From positions 1 through 52,783 of the forward strand of contig CAIXPF010000077.1 of assembly GCA_903921205.1 (NCBI GenBank): a DNA stretch of 52,783 nt. Reading direction: 5' to 3'. Position numbers and translations under genes: made by a program. Positions 8,053 to 16,868 of the stretch are shown piece after piece. A model generated the notes under the pieces. That model did no database searches and was not told where the DNA came from. It worked only from the letters and a program-made list of their open reading frames with translations. Position 1 is the stretch's first letter. Each line of letters starts with the position of its first letter. The stretch is from an uncultured Acidimicrobiia bacterium (GTDB lineage: Bacteria > Actinomycetota > Acidimicrobiia > Acidimicrobiales > CAIXPF01).

Positions 8053-8636
8053 CGCCGCGACCCAACCACCTGGGCCAGGCGCGACGTGCGATCGGTGGCC
8101 TCGTCGCCGGCCTGCTGCTCGGGGCCGGCGCGGTACTCGGGTCCGGCGCCGTCGCCGGCGCAGCCATCACCGGACCGTGCGACATCACCGTCGACGGGGC
8201 CAGCATCAAGGACCTGAGCAGCTCCGACCCCGGCGATGCCATCGTGGTCGGCCCCGACGACCGCTTCTCGGTCACCTTCACCGCCGACGGCGACCTGCAG
8301 TCCCACGCCATCGACCTCGACTACGCCGGGATCACCTGGTCGGTGGTCGACAACAACGACACCAAGGCCGTCGACACCGTGACCCGCTACGTGTCGGTGG
8401 CCGACTACCGCCGCTACGGGGTGGGCCTGTACAAGGTCTCCGGCAATGCCGTGCTGAGCGACGGCCGCACCTGTGAGGGTGCCGTGCTGGTGAAGGTCAC
8501 CGGTTCCCCCTTCGCCACCGCGGCGGGGATCGGGTCCGGGCTGCTGACCCTGGCGGGCGTCGCCGGGATCGGTGCGGCAACGGTGGCGACGACCCGTGGC
8601 GTGCGCCGCGGCCTGGTGAAGGGAGCACGGCCATGA
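8049..8636 (+). CDS. Exported/membrane-anchored hypothetical protein
   Basis: 195-aa protein of unknown function. Residues 1-38 form a signal peptide (basic start, then LVAGLLLGAGAVLG and AVAGA). The middle (about 40-150) is a beta-rich extracellular domain with two cysteines (CDITVDG, about residue 41, and RTCEG, about 139) that could form a disulphide. A second hydrophobic segment at about 157-178 (AAGIGSGLLTLAGVAGIGAATVA) followed by Arg/Lys would anchor the C-terminus with its basic tail inside. GAGGGAG about 9 bases upstream supports the ATG. It overlaps the next gene by ATGA, so the two are probably co-translated. Confidence 0.75.
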   Translation: MTPRPNHLGQARRAIGGLVAGLLLGAGAVLGSGAVAGAAITGPCDITVDGASIKDLSSSDPGDAIVVGPDDRFSVTFTADGDLQSHAIDLDYAGITWSVVDNNDTKAVDTVTRYVSVADYRRYGVGLYKVSGNAVLSDGRTCEGAVLVKVTGSPFATAAGIGSGLLTLAGVAGIGAATVATTRGVRRGLVKGARP

Positions 8637-8869
8637 CCCGCATCCGACCTCTGCCGATCCTGCTCGGCGCCGTCAGCGGCCTCGTCCTCGGCGCCTCGCT
8701 GGTGGTGCTGCTGCAGCAGTTCGCGGTCCTGGCGTTGTCCCGGTCGGTGCTCGTCACCGCCATGGTGGCCGGCGCGGTGGTGGGCGTGCTGCTGCCCCTG
8801 GTGGCCGGTCTGATCGCCGGACGTGGAGCACGGTCCCACGCCGTGCCTCCGGTCGCTGCGGGGACCTGA
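8633..8869 (+). CDS. Small two-helix membrane protein
   Basis: 78-aa protein, almost entirely two hydrophobic helices (about 8-32 and 38-63) with glycine-rich GxxxG-like faces and a short polar tail. The start overlaps the previous stop in ATGA, and GGGAGCACGGCC upstream supplies a ribosome binding site. Function unknown; the coupling suggests it works with the exported protein before it. Confidence 0.7.
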   Translation: MTRIRPLPILLGAVSGLVLGASLVVLLQQFAVLALSRSVLVTAMVAGAVVGVLLPLVAGLIAGRGARSHAVPPVAAGT

Positions 8870-8896
8870 ACGCCGGATTGGTAATCCTCATCGCCC

Positions 8897-10078
8897 GTGG
8901 AAGACTCCCGGGCCGTGCCCAACCTGTTCAGCCCACTCACCGTCAAGGACGTGACGCTGCGCAACCGCATCGCCATGTCCCCCATGACGATGTACCACTC
9001 GGTCGACGGCCACCTCGACGACTACCACGTCATGTACCTCGGCGCCCGGGCAGCGGGCGGGTTCGGCCTGGTCTTCCCCGAGCAGATCGCCATCACCCCT
9101 GACGGCCGCACCTCGACCTCGTGCGCCGGCATCTGGGACGACGCGCACCTCGACGGCCATGCCCGGGTGACCTCCATGATCCGGCGCATGGGTGCGGTGG
9201 CGGGGATCCAGCTCGGCCACACCGGACGCAAGGGCAGCGAGCTGGCCCCCCACGACGCCGCCCGGCTCGGCCGGTCGAAGGCGCTGGCCCCCGACGAGCC
9301 GGGCGGCTGGACCTGTGTCGCACCGTCCGCGGTTCCCTACGGCGGCGGGCACCACCACCCGGTGCGCGAGCTGCGCGTGGAGGACATCGCCGAGCTGCAC
9401 CGCAGCTACGGCCAGGCCGCCCGCCGTGCCGCCGATGCCGGCTACGAATGGCTCGAGCTGCACTTCGCCCACGGCTATCTCGGTGCGAGCTTCTTCTCGC
9501 CCCTGGCCAACCACCGTACCGATCAGTATGGCGGCTCGCTGCGCAACCGGGCGCGGTTCCTGCTCGAGGCCATCGACGCCGTTCGTGAGCACTGGCCGGA
9601 ACGGTTGCCGCTCACCATGCGCCTGGGGTCCGACGACTTCAACCCCGACGGGGTCCGCTTCGACGAATCGGTCGAGACGATCGGCTGGATGGCCGAACGC
9701 GGGCTCGACCTCGCCGACCTCAGCTTCGGGATGAACACCGACGCCATGGTCGATCCGCCGTTCAACCAGCCGGCGGCGTTCGTGTCCCGGGCCGCCCGGG
9801 TGCGTCGCGAGGTCGGCATCCCCGTCGCCACCAGCTGGAACCTCGGCCTTCCGGCCACCGCCGATGCCGTGATCCGCGACGAGCTGATCGACCTGGTGAT
9901 GGTCGGCCGCCCGGCGCTCGCCAACCCGCACTGGCCCCTGTGGGCGGCGCGGGAGCTCGGCCACGACGACCCGTTCTCGCTGGTGCCCGAGGACTGGCGT
10001 TGGTGGCTGCAGAACTTCCGGGGTGACGCCGCGAGCATCGGCCTGCCCCTGGCCCCGACGCCGCCGAAGCGCAGCTGA
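8897..10078 (+). CDS. NADH:flavin oxidoreductase (old yellow enzyme family)
   Basis: FMN-dependent TIM-barrel ene-reductase, 393 aa. Starts NLFSPLTVKDVTLRNRIAMSPM, the canonical first strand. Further family blocks: QLGHTGRKGS (about 112), the FMN/substrate segment LHFAHGYLGASFFSPLANHR then TDQYGGSLRNR (about 190-220), and GRPALANPHWP near the end (about 335), which resembles YqjM-type enzymes. It would reduce activated C=C bonds with NAD(P)H; the natural substrate is unknown. The GTG start was chosen because the fold begins about 10 residues later; TAATCC at 8882-8887 could be its -10 box. It is 28 bases after the small membrane protein and on the same strand. Confidence 0.92.
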   Translation: MEDSRAVPNLFSPLTVKDVTLRNRIAMSPMTMYHSVDGHLDDYHVMYLGARAAGGFGLVFPEQIAITPDGRTSTSCAGIWDDAHLDGHARVTSMIRRMGAVAGIQLGHTGRKGSELAPHDAARLGRSKALAPDEPGGWTCVAPSAVPYGGGHHHPVRELRVEDIAELHRSYGQAARRAADAGYEWLELHFAHGYLGASFFSPLANHRTDQYGGSLRNRARFLLEAIDAVREHWPERLPLTMRLGSDDFNPDGVRFDESVETIGWMAERGLDLADLSFGMNTDAMVDPPFNQPAAFVSRAARVRREVGIPVATSWNLGLPATADAVIRDELIDLVMVGRPALANPHWPLWAARELGHDDPFSLVPEDWRWWLQNFRGDAASIGLPLAPTPPKRS

Positions 10079-10117
10079 AGCCCGCCCCGCACCTGTTCGA
10101 ACCAGCAGCCGGCAGCC

Positions 10118-10150
10118 AGAAGCCAAAGCCAGAAGCCAAAGCCAGAAGCC
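10118..10150 (+). repeat. 13-bp tandem repeat before the channel gene
   Basis: Two full copies of AGAAGCCAAAGCC (10118-10130, 10131-10143) and a partial third (10144-10150), 17-49 bases before the GTG of the ion-channel gene. The stretch is A-rich compared with its surroundings and lies just before the AAGGA ribosome binding site. Confidence 0.8.
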
Positions 10151-10166
10151 AGCAAGGACCGCCACC

Positions 10167-12092
10167 GTGAGCCAGCCGTCAGCGAACCCGTCATCGCCGA
10201 GGCCAGCCGGACGCCGCGGTCCCCGGCGTGCCCCGAAGCGCTCGGTGACCAGCCGTGTCCGCTACGCCTTCGACAACGCCCTGTCCCGTGGACCGTCCGT
10301 GGTCATCGGCTGGCTCGGCCTGCTCACCCTGGCGATCATCGTGGTGGTCGCAACGGTGGTCACCCTCCTGCGGATCACCGGCATGACCGGCGGCGATCGG
10401 ATGTGGTTCGGCGAGGCGCTGTGGCAGAGCATGCTCCGCATCCTCGACGCCGGCACCTTCGCCGGTGACACGGGATGGCTCACCCGTCTGTTCGCCCTGA
10501 CCCTCACCCTGATCGGCATCTTCCTTGCCGGCAGCTTGATCGGCCTCATCGCCAGCGCCGTCGACCAGCGCATCGAGGACCTGCGCAAGGGACGTAGCGC
10601 GGTCCTCGAACACCGGCACACGTTGATCCTCGGCTGGTCCGATCGCGTGCCGTCGGTCGTGCGCGAGCTGATCATCGCCAACGAGAGCGAGAAGCGTGCC
10701 GCCGTCGTGGTCATGGCCGACGTCGACAAGAGCCTCATGGAGGACACCCTGCGTGAGGCGATCAGCGACTTCAGGACCACCCGGCTGGTGTGCCGGTCGG
10801 GCAACACCTCGACCGCCGCCGATCTGACCCGGGTGAACCTCGAGGGGGCCCGCAGCGTGATCGTGATCGGCGGGCACGACGCCACCGTGGTCAAGACCGT
10901 GCTCGCCGTCATCGCCGCCGCCGACGGCAACGGTGGCGATGGCCCGCCGGTGATCTGCGAGATCATCGATCCGGAGACGGCGCAGTCGCTGCAGGCGCTG
11001 TTCGGCTCCCGTCTGGTCATCGTCAGCTCGGACGCCCTGATGGCCGAGCTCACCGCACAGGCCTGCCGCCAACGCGGCCTGAGCCAGGTCTTCCACGAGC
11101 TGCTCGACTTCGACGGCGACGAGATCTACTTCGCCTCGTTCCCGGCGCTGACCGGCACGACCTACGCCGCGGCGCAACTGTCCTTCGAGCAGTGCTCGCT
11201 GATGGGCATGCTCACCGCGGACGGCGAGGTCGTGCTCAACCCGCCGGCCGACCGGCCGGTCACCGCCGGCGACCAGCTCATCGGCATCGCCTCCGACGAC
11301 AGCACGTTCGTGTGCACCGGCCACCGCCCGGCCGCCCGTACGCTCTCCCCCGGGGCGCCGCACACGGACGACGACACCCAACGTCGCATGATCCTCGTCG
11401 GTTGGAGCCGGCTGGGACCGCGCGTGGTCGCGGAGCTCGACCAGTTCCTCGACGCGCGGACCACCCTGGAGATCGTCCTCGACCCGGACCTCGTCGACCC
11501 CGACGAGGTCCGGGCCCAGCTGCACACCGAGCACATCGCCATCGAGGTGTCCACCCACCGAGGCGGACCGGAGGACGTCGCCACACACGCCGCCCGCCGG
11601 GCGTTCCACGAGGTCATCGTGCTCGGCCGGCGCAACGACATCAGCGCCGAGGACGCCGACGCCCGGACCCTGATCACCCTGGTGGCGTTCAAACAGGCCG
11701 TGCAGCGTCACGGGCTCGGCCAGGTACGCATCGTGGCCGAGCTGCTCGAACAACGGCACGCCCCCCTGGCCATGGCGACCGGTGCCGACGACTTCATCGT
11801 CAGCGACGAGCTCACCAGCCTGATGATCGCCCAGCTGTCCGAACGCGCCGAGCTCGACCAGCTCTTCCGCGATCTCTTCGACCCCGACGGCGCCACCATC
11901 GCGATCGTCCCCGCCCTCGCCTACGGCGCCGCCGAGGCGACCTGCTTCGCCGATGTCGTCGCTGCGGCGTCCGCCGCCGGGCACTCCGCCCTCGGCTACC
12001 GCCGCCAGGCCGACGGCGTGGTGGTGGTGAACCCGCCCAAGAGCGACCCCGTGACCATCGGCAGGGACGACGGCATCGTCATCCTCCGCTGA
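10167..12092 (+). CDS. CASTOR/POLLUX-like ion channel with two RCK domains
   Basis: 641-aa membrane protein. A basic N-terminus precedes VRYAFDNALSRGPSVVIGWL, which matches bacterial relatives of the plant CASTOR/POLLUX channels. TM1 is at about 38-62, a pore-loop-like segment LDAGTFAGDTGW at about 93-104, and TM2 at about 107-130. Two Rossmann RCK/TrkA-N-like domains follow, starting TLILGWSDRVPSVVREL (about 150) and RMILVGWSRLGPRVVAEL (about 407). Such proteins are thought to gate cations in response to ligands bound by the RCK domains. The GTG at 10167 is chosen over an upstream frame because AAGGA lies 8 bases before it and the upstream frame is repeat-derived. The transported ion is not shown. 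Confidence 0.88.
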   Translation: MSQPSANPSSPRPAGRRGPRRAPKRSVTSRVRYAFDNALSRGPSVVIGWLGLLTLAIIVVVATVVTLLRITGMTGGDRMWFGEALWQSMLRILDAGTFAGDTGWLTRLFALTLTLIGIFLAGSLIGLIASAVDQRIEDLRKGRSAVLEHRHTLILGWSDRVPSVVRELIIANESEKRAAVVVMADVDKSLMEDTLREAISDFRTTRLVCRSGNTSTAADLTRVNLEGARSVIVIGGHDATVVKTVLAVIAAADGNGGDGPPVICEIIDPETAQSLQALFGSRLVIVSSDALMAELTAQACRQRGLSQVFHELLDFDGDEIYFASFPALTGTTYAAAQLSFEQCSLMGMLTADGEVVLNPPADRPVTAGDQLIGIASDDSTFVCTGHRPAARTLSPGAPHTDDDTQRRMILVGWSRLGPRVVAELDQFLDARTTLEIVLDPDLVDPDEVRAQLHTEHIAIEVSTHRGGPEDVATHAARRAFHEVIVLGRRNDISAEDADARTLITLVAFKQAVQRHGLGQVRIVAELLEQRHAPLAMATGADDFIVSDELTSLMIAQLSERAELDQLFRDLFDPDGATIAIVPALAYGAAEATCFADVVAAASAAGHSALGYRRQADGVVVVNPPKSDPVTIGRDDGIVILR

Positions 12093-12165
12093 TCGTGCAA
12101 CGGCCGACCGGATATCGGTCTCGCGACCCCTGGACGGCAGGGGTGGATACTGGTTGTCTGACCTC

Positions 12166-13062
<897 letters not shown>

Positions 13063-13179
13063 GGGGAAACCCGCCCGGTTCAGCGGCATCGGCGCCCAGA
13101 GCCGGCCCAGCGGGGCATTGCGCTGCTCATGATCAGGGACCTTGGTCCTAGGCTACGGCCGACGCGGGCAGGGGGTGAC

Positions 13180-14853
13180 ATGAGCGGCAGCGAGGTGCAG
13201 CAGGTCGGCCAGAAGACCCCGGCGCACCCCATGGCCCCAGCCGGCGACGAGGTCCACCTGGCCGTCTCGTTCGCCGCAGCGGACCGGGACTGGGCCGAGT
13301 GGGTTGGCGGCCACCTCGTCGAGCTCGGCTACCGGTTCCGCCTTCCCGAGTCCCCGCTCGAGCCGGGCCCGGCGGCCCTCGATGCCGTTGCGCAGCAACG
13401 ACGTAGCGGCACCCCACTGGTCCTCGTCGCCTCTGGTGCCCTGCTCGGACAGGCCCTCGACCTGCTCGAGGGAGATCTGCTCGACCTCGACCGGGTGGAG
13501 CCGGACCTCGCGCCGCTGGTGGTCGCCCTCATCGAGGACGTGGCGCTCCCTGCCGAGTGGGGTGACGCCGTCCGCGCGCCGATGTTCACGGTTCCCGACG
13601 ACTACACCGGGTCCCGTCAGCTGCTGATCGAGGCGTTGGCCCGGGCATTGCCGACCCCCGGCGCCACCGACCGAGCGGCCACCGACCGGGGCCGCGCCGA
13701 ACCTGTGGGGACCGACCGGACCTGCGCCGAACCTGCCGGCACGACCTGGAAGACCCCGGAGCCGCTGCCGAGCGTGTTCGACCGGCCTGCAGCTGCACCG
13801 GCGCCGGCGAACCCGTCCGACGCCACCGACAGCGACCTGCCCGAGCCGGCGAGCCACCCCCGAGCCGGCCTGATCGGCCCCGGCACGGCGACCTCGCCCA
13901 GGATCGCCGACCCTGTGGCGCGGCTCGAGGATCTCGCGCGGCGGGCCGCCGCCACCTACGGCGCCGACGAGGTCCGTACGCTCGCTGCCCGCATCGAGCT
14001 TGCGCAGGCGCTGTCGGCGGCAGGCAGCCGGCCGCAGGCAGGGTGCCTGCTCGAGGCGGTGCTGCACGACAGCACCAGCAGGTACGGCGAGGACGACCCC
14101 ACGACGACCGCCGCCAAACAGCACCTCGCCAACCACTACGCCGAGCTCGGTCGCCATGACGCGGCGCTCGAGCTGCGCCGACAGGTCTTCGACAGTCGTG
14201 CAGCCGCGCTCGGGCCCCAGCACCCCCGCACGGTGAGCGCCCAGAACAACCTGGCCAACAGCCTGGCATCGTTGGGTCGCGTCGAAGAGGCGCTCGCCCT
14301 GCGGGAGGCCGCCGCCGAGGCCCGGCTCCGGGCGTTCGGCCTCAACGACCCTGCCACCCTGAGCGCCCTGAACAACCTCGCCATCAGCTATGCCGAGCTC
14401 GGACGCGGGGAGGACGCCCTGCTGCTGCGCGAAGCCGTGGTCCGAGGCCGTGAACGCCTGCTCGGACCGGACGACCCGCAGACCATCGCGGCCCGGAACA
14501 ACCTGGCCAACAGCCTTGCCGTCCTCGGTCGCCACGACGAGGCCCGGCAGGTCCGCGCCCAGACCTTGGCGGACTGCGAACGGGTGCTCGGCCCCGATCA
14601 CCCCTACTCCAGGACGGCACGGGCCAGCCTCGCGGTCACCCCCACACCGGTGAACGCCGCATCCGTACGGAACGACCAGCCCGATGCGGGCCACGTACCT
14701 CCCGGCATCGGCACGGACCTGGTGTCCACCGACGAGGACCTGGTCGCGGCACCCCGGCGCGACGAGGCGGGGGCGGCCGCCGCCGAGGTGCTGCCCCGGG
14801 CCGACGCCGGCGGTCGAAAGCCACGGTTCTGGTTCTCCTTCCGGCGGCGCTGA
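13180..14853 (+). CDS. TIR-domain protein with TPR repeats
   Basis: 557-aa soluble protein. Residues about 24-159 look like a TIR (TIR_2) domain: VHLAVSFAAADRDWAEWVGG followed by a strand-helix pattern to LIEALARALP. A Pro/Ala/Asp-rich linker (about 160-240) leads to five 42-residue TPRs of kinesin-light-chain/TPR_10 type (about 243-485), with repeated LGPxHPxTxxAxNNLAxSLAxLGRxxEA. The end is basic (RKPRFWFSFRRR). TIR domains act as NADases or scaffolds; I cannot place the catalytic glutamate with certainty. No NB-ARC/STAND ATPase lies between TIR and TPRs, unlike many defence regulators. The ATG at 13180 is chosen for its AGGGGGTGAC ribosome binding site; an upstream ATG at 13129 lacks one. 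Confidence 0.82.
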   Translation: MSGSEVQQVGQKTPAHPMAPAGDEVHLAVSFAAADRDWAEWVGGHLVELGYRFRLPESPLEPGPAALDAVAQQRRSGTPLVLVASGALLGQALDLLEGDLLDLDRVEPDLAPLVVALIEDVALPAEWGDAVRAPMFTVPDDYTGSRQLLIEALARALPTPGATDRAATDRGRAEPVGTDRTCAEPAGTTWKTPEPLPSVFDRPAAAPAPANPSDATDSDLPEPASHPRAGLIGPGTATSPRIADPVARLEDLARRAAATYGADEVRTLAARIELAQALSAAGSRPQAGCLLEAVLHDSTSRYGEDDPTTTAAKQHLANHYAELGRHDAALELRRQVFDSRAAALGPQHPRTVSAQNNLANSLASLGRVEEALALREAAAEARLRAFGLNDPATLSALNNLAISYAELGRGEDALLLREAVVRGRERLLGPDDPQTIAARNNLANSLAVLGRHDEARQVRAQTLADCERVLGPDHPYSRTARASLAVTPTPVNAASVRNDQPDAGHVPPGIGTDLVSTDEDLVAAPRRDEAGAAAAEVLPRADAGGRKPRFWFSFRRR

Positions 14854-14927
14854 GCCGCGACGACGGCAAGCCCGGCGGGCACCGGGGATGGGCGTAGGCC
14901 GAGCCCGCTCCCTACCCTGGGTCCTCG

Positions 14928-15845
14928 ATGCCGTTGCCCCCTCCCCTCGAGCAGCTGCGACGCGTCGTCGGCGATGACGTGCGCGGTCTGCTCGCTGCCC
15001 AACCGCTGCCGCCGGAATGGTTCCGGCGCACGGAGCTCGACCCCGGCCTGTTCGGCCCGGATGCAGTCGTGTGGAGGGTACATGCGGACCGCTGCGGTCT
15101 GATCGGTGGCCTACGGGCGCTGATGGTGCAGACCCTGCATCCCCTCGCCATGGCCGGTGTCGCCCAACACTCCGATTACCGGCACGATCCCTGGGGACGA
15201 CTGCAGCGCACCGCGTCGTTCATCGCAGTGACCACCTACGGGTGCACCTCGGCGGCGGAGCGGCTCATCGGCCACGTGCGCGCCATTCACGACCGGGTCG
15301 AGGGTGTGGCCGCGGACGGGCGGCCCTACCGGGCCAACGACCCGCACCTGCTCGCCTGGGTGCACGACACCGAGGTCGACAGTTTCCTGCGGGCCTACCA
15401 GCGCTACGGTGGCAGCACGCTGACCGACGCCGAGGCGGACCGGTACGTTGCCGAGATGGGCCAGATCGGCTCACGGCTCGGGGTGATCGACCCGCCACAG
15501 AACTGCGCCGAGCTGCGCGCCTCACTCGAGGCGTTCCGACCCGAACTGCAGGTCACCCCCGAAGCCCGTGAGGCGGTGCGCTTTCTCGCCTGGCCGCCGT
15601 TGCCGCTCTATCTGCGGCCGGCGTACGGAGTGCTCACCACGGCCGCAGCCGGTCTGCTACCCGGATTCGTCCGACGTGAGTTGCGCATCGTGCTCGCCCC
15701 GCTGTCGGACCCGCTGCTGGTCCAGCCCGCGGCCCGGCTGCTGCTCGGGGCGCTGGGTCTCACCCTGGGCGACCGGCCCCCGGCGCTGCAGCTCGTCGAG
15801 GAGCAAGCATCGCCCTCGACCCACCCGGGCCCCACCACAGCCTGA
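14928..15845 (+). CDS. DUF2236 (MpaB-like) oxygenase family protein
   Basis: 305-aa protein of the DUF2236/MpaB family, thought to be haem-containing oxygenases related to latex-clearing protein. Family blocks: VVWRVHADRCGLIGGLRALMVQTLHPLAMAGVAQHSDYRHDPWGRLQRTA (about 42-92, given here as the region of conserved His and Arg), then HLLAWVHDTEVDSFLRAYQRYGG and FLAWPPLPLYLRP. TACCCT at 14913-14918 lies nine bases before the ATG and there is no Shine-Dalgarno, so the transcript may be leaderless. The substrate is unknown. It converges on the enoyl-CoA hydratase gene with a strong palindrome between them. Confidence 0.88.
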   Translation: MPLPPPLEQLRRVVGDDVRGLLAAQPLPPEWFRRTELDPGLFGPDAVVWRVHADRCGLIGGLRALMVQTLHPLAMAGVAQHSDYRHDPWGRLQRTASFIAVTTYGCTSAAERLIGHVRAIHDRVEGVAADGRPYRANDPHLLAWVHDTEVDSFLRAYQRYGGSTLTDAEADRYVAEMGQIGSRLGVIDPPQNCAELRASLEAFRPELQVTPEAREAVRFLAWPPLPLYLRPAYGVLTTAAAGLLPGFVRRELRIVLAPLSDPLLVQPAARLLLGALGLTLGDRPPALQLVEEQASPSTHPGPTTA

Positions 15846-15934
15846 CCTCCGGCCGCCACACCACGCCTCGCGCGGCATGAGCACCGTGCACGCGCCCGTG
15901 GTCGAAGTTGCCGTTTCGCCGAAACCGGCCCGGC

Positions 15935-15978
15935 GAATCGCTTGCGGCGAATCGGCGTCGATTCGCCGCAAGCGATTC
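15935..15978. terminator. 19-bp-arm palindrome between convergent genes
   Basis: GAATCGCTTGCGGCGAATC at 15935-15953 is perfectly complementary to 15960-15978, with a 6-base loop. It lies 90 bases after the DUF2236 stop and 27 bases after the enoyl-CoA hydratase stop, so a bidirectional terminator is the simplest reading, although neither side has a T-tract. The 14-mer CGCCGCAAGCGATT from its arm recurs at 26332-26345. Confidence 0.6.
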
Positions 15979-16004
15979 CTCGAGCAGCGACCGAATCCGG
16001 CGAA

Positions 16005-16859
16005 TCAGCTGAATTCGCGCGGGGTCCACCACGGAAAGTAGTCAGGCATGTCGGTGCTCGGCTTGCCGGCGAAACGAGCGGGGCGCTTCTCGAGGAAGCT
16101 GCTGACCCCTTCGGCGGCATCGGGGCCACGGCCGAGGGACTGCACCCCGCGGGAGTCCAGCTTGTGCGCCTCCATCGGGTGGTCGGCGCCGAGCAGCTTC
16201 CACATCATGTGGCGAATCAACGTGACCGACAGCGCCGAGGTGTTCTCGGCGATCTCGAGGGCCAGGGCCCTGGCGGTCGGCAACAGCTCCTCGTCGGGCA
16301 CCACCTTGGACACCAGGCCCCCTTCCAGCGCCTCCTGGGCGGAGAACACCCGGCCGCTGTAGGTCCACTCCAGTGCCTTGGAGATCCCCACCACGCGCGG
16401 CAGGAACCAGCTCGAACAGGCCTCCGGGACGATCCCCCGGCGGGCGAACACGAACCCGAACCGGGCCGACTCCGCAGCGATGCGGATGTCCATCGGGAGC
16501 TGCATCGTCACCCCGATGCCAACCGCCGGGCCGTTCACCGCAGCGATCACCGGCTTGTTGACCTCGAAGATCCGCAGGGTCAGCAGGCCACCGCCGTCAC
16601 GGTTCCACACCTGCTCGCGGGGGCGGTCGTCGTAGTTGAACGTGTCCTTGCCCTTGCCGAGATCCGCGCCGGCGCAGAACCCGCGACCGGCCCCGGTGAT
16701 GATGATGGCCCGCACGTCGTCGTCGGCGTCGGCGCGATCGAACGCGTCGGTCATCTCGACCCGCATCTGCTCGTTGAACGCGTTCAGCCGCTCGGGCCGG
16801 TTCATGGTGATGGTCAGGACGCGATCGCTCACGTCGTACAGGATCGTCTCGTAGGCCAT
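16005..16859 (-). CDS. Enoyl-CoA hydratase/isomerase family protein
   Basis: 284-aa crotonase-fold protein acting on acyl-CoA thioesters. It has the oxyanion-hole strand AIIITGAGRGFCAGADL (about 51-67) and the second block VIAAVNGPAVGIGVTMQLPMDIRIAAESARFGF (about 103-135, quoted only to its key NGPAVGIG). Glu in RRGIVPEACSSWFLPRVVG (about 141) matches one catalytic glutamate; the residue at the first glutamate site is not obvious, so dehydration rather than another crotonase reaction is not proven. It starts 9 bases after malQ and is probably the last gene of that transcript. Confidence 0.88.
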   Translation of the reverse strand: MAYETILYDVSDRVLTITMNRPERLNAFNEQMRVEMTDAFDRADADDDVRAIIITGAGRGFCAGADLGKGKDTFNYDDRPREQVWNRDGGGLLTLRIFEVNKPVIAAVNGPAVGIGVTMQLPMDIRIAAESARFGFVFARRGIVPEACSSWFLPRVVGISKALEWTYSGRVFSAQEALEGGLVSKVVPDEELLPTARALALEIAENTSALSVTLIRHMMWKLLGADHPMEAHKLDSRGVQSLGRGPDAAEGVSSFLEKRPARFAGKPSTDMPDYFPWWTPREFS

Positions 16860-16868
16860 GACGACGGC

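Noticed and set aside
13129-13179. Earlier ATG (13129) for the TIR-TPR protein
   Set aside because: It has no ribosome binding site, and the added 17 residues are Arg/Pro-rich; ATG 13180 follows AGGGGGTGAC.
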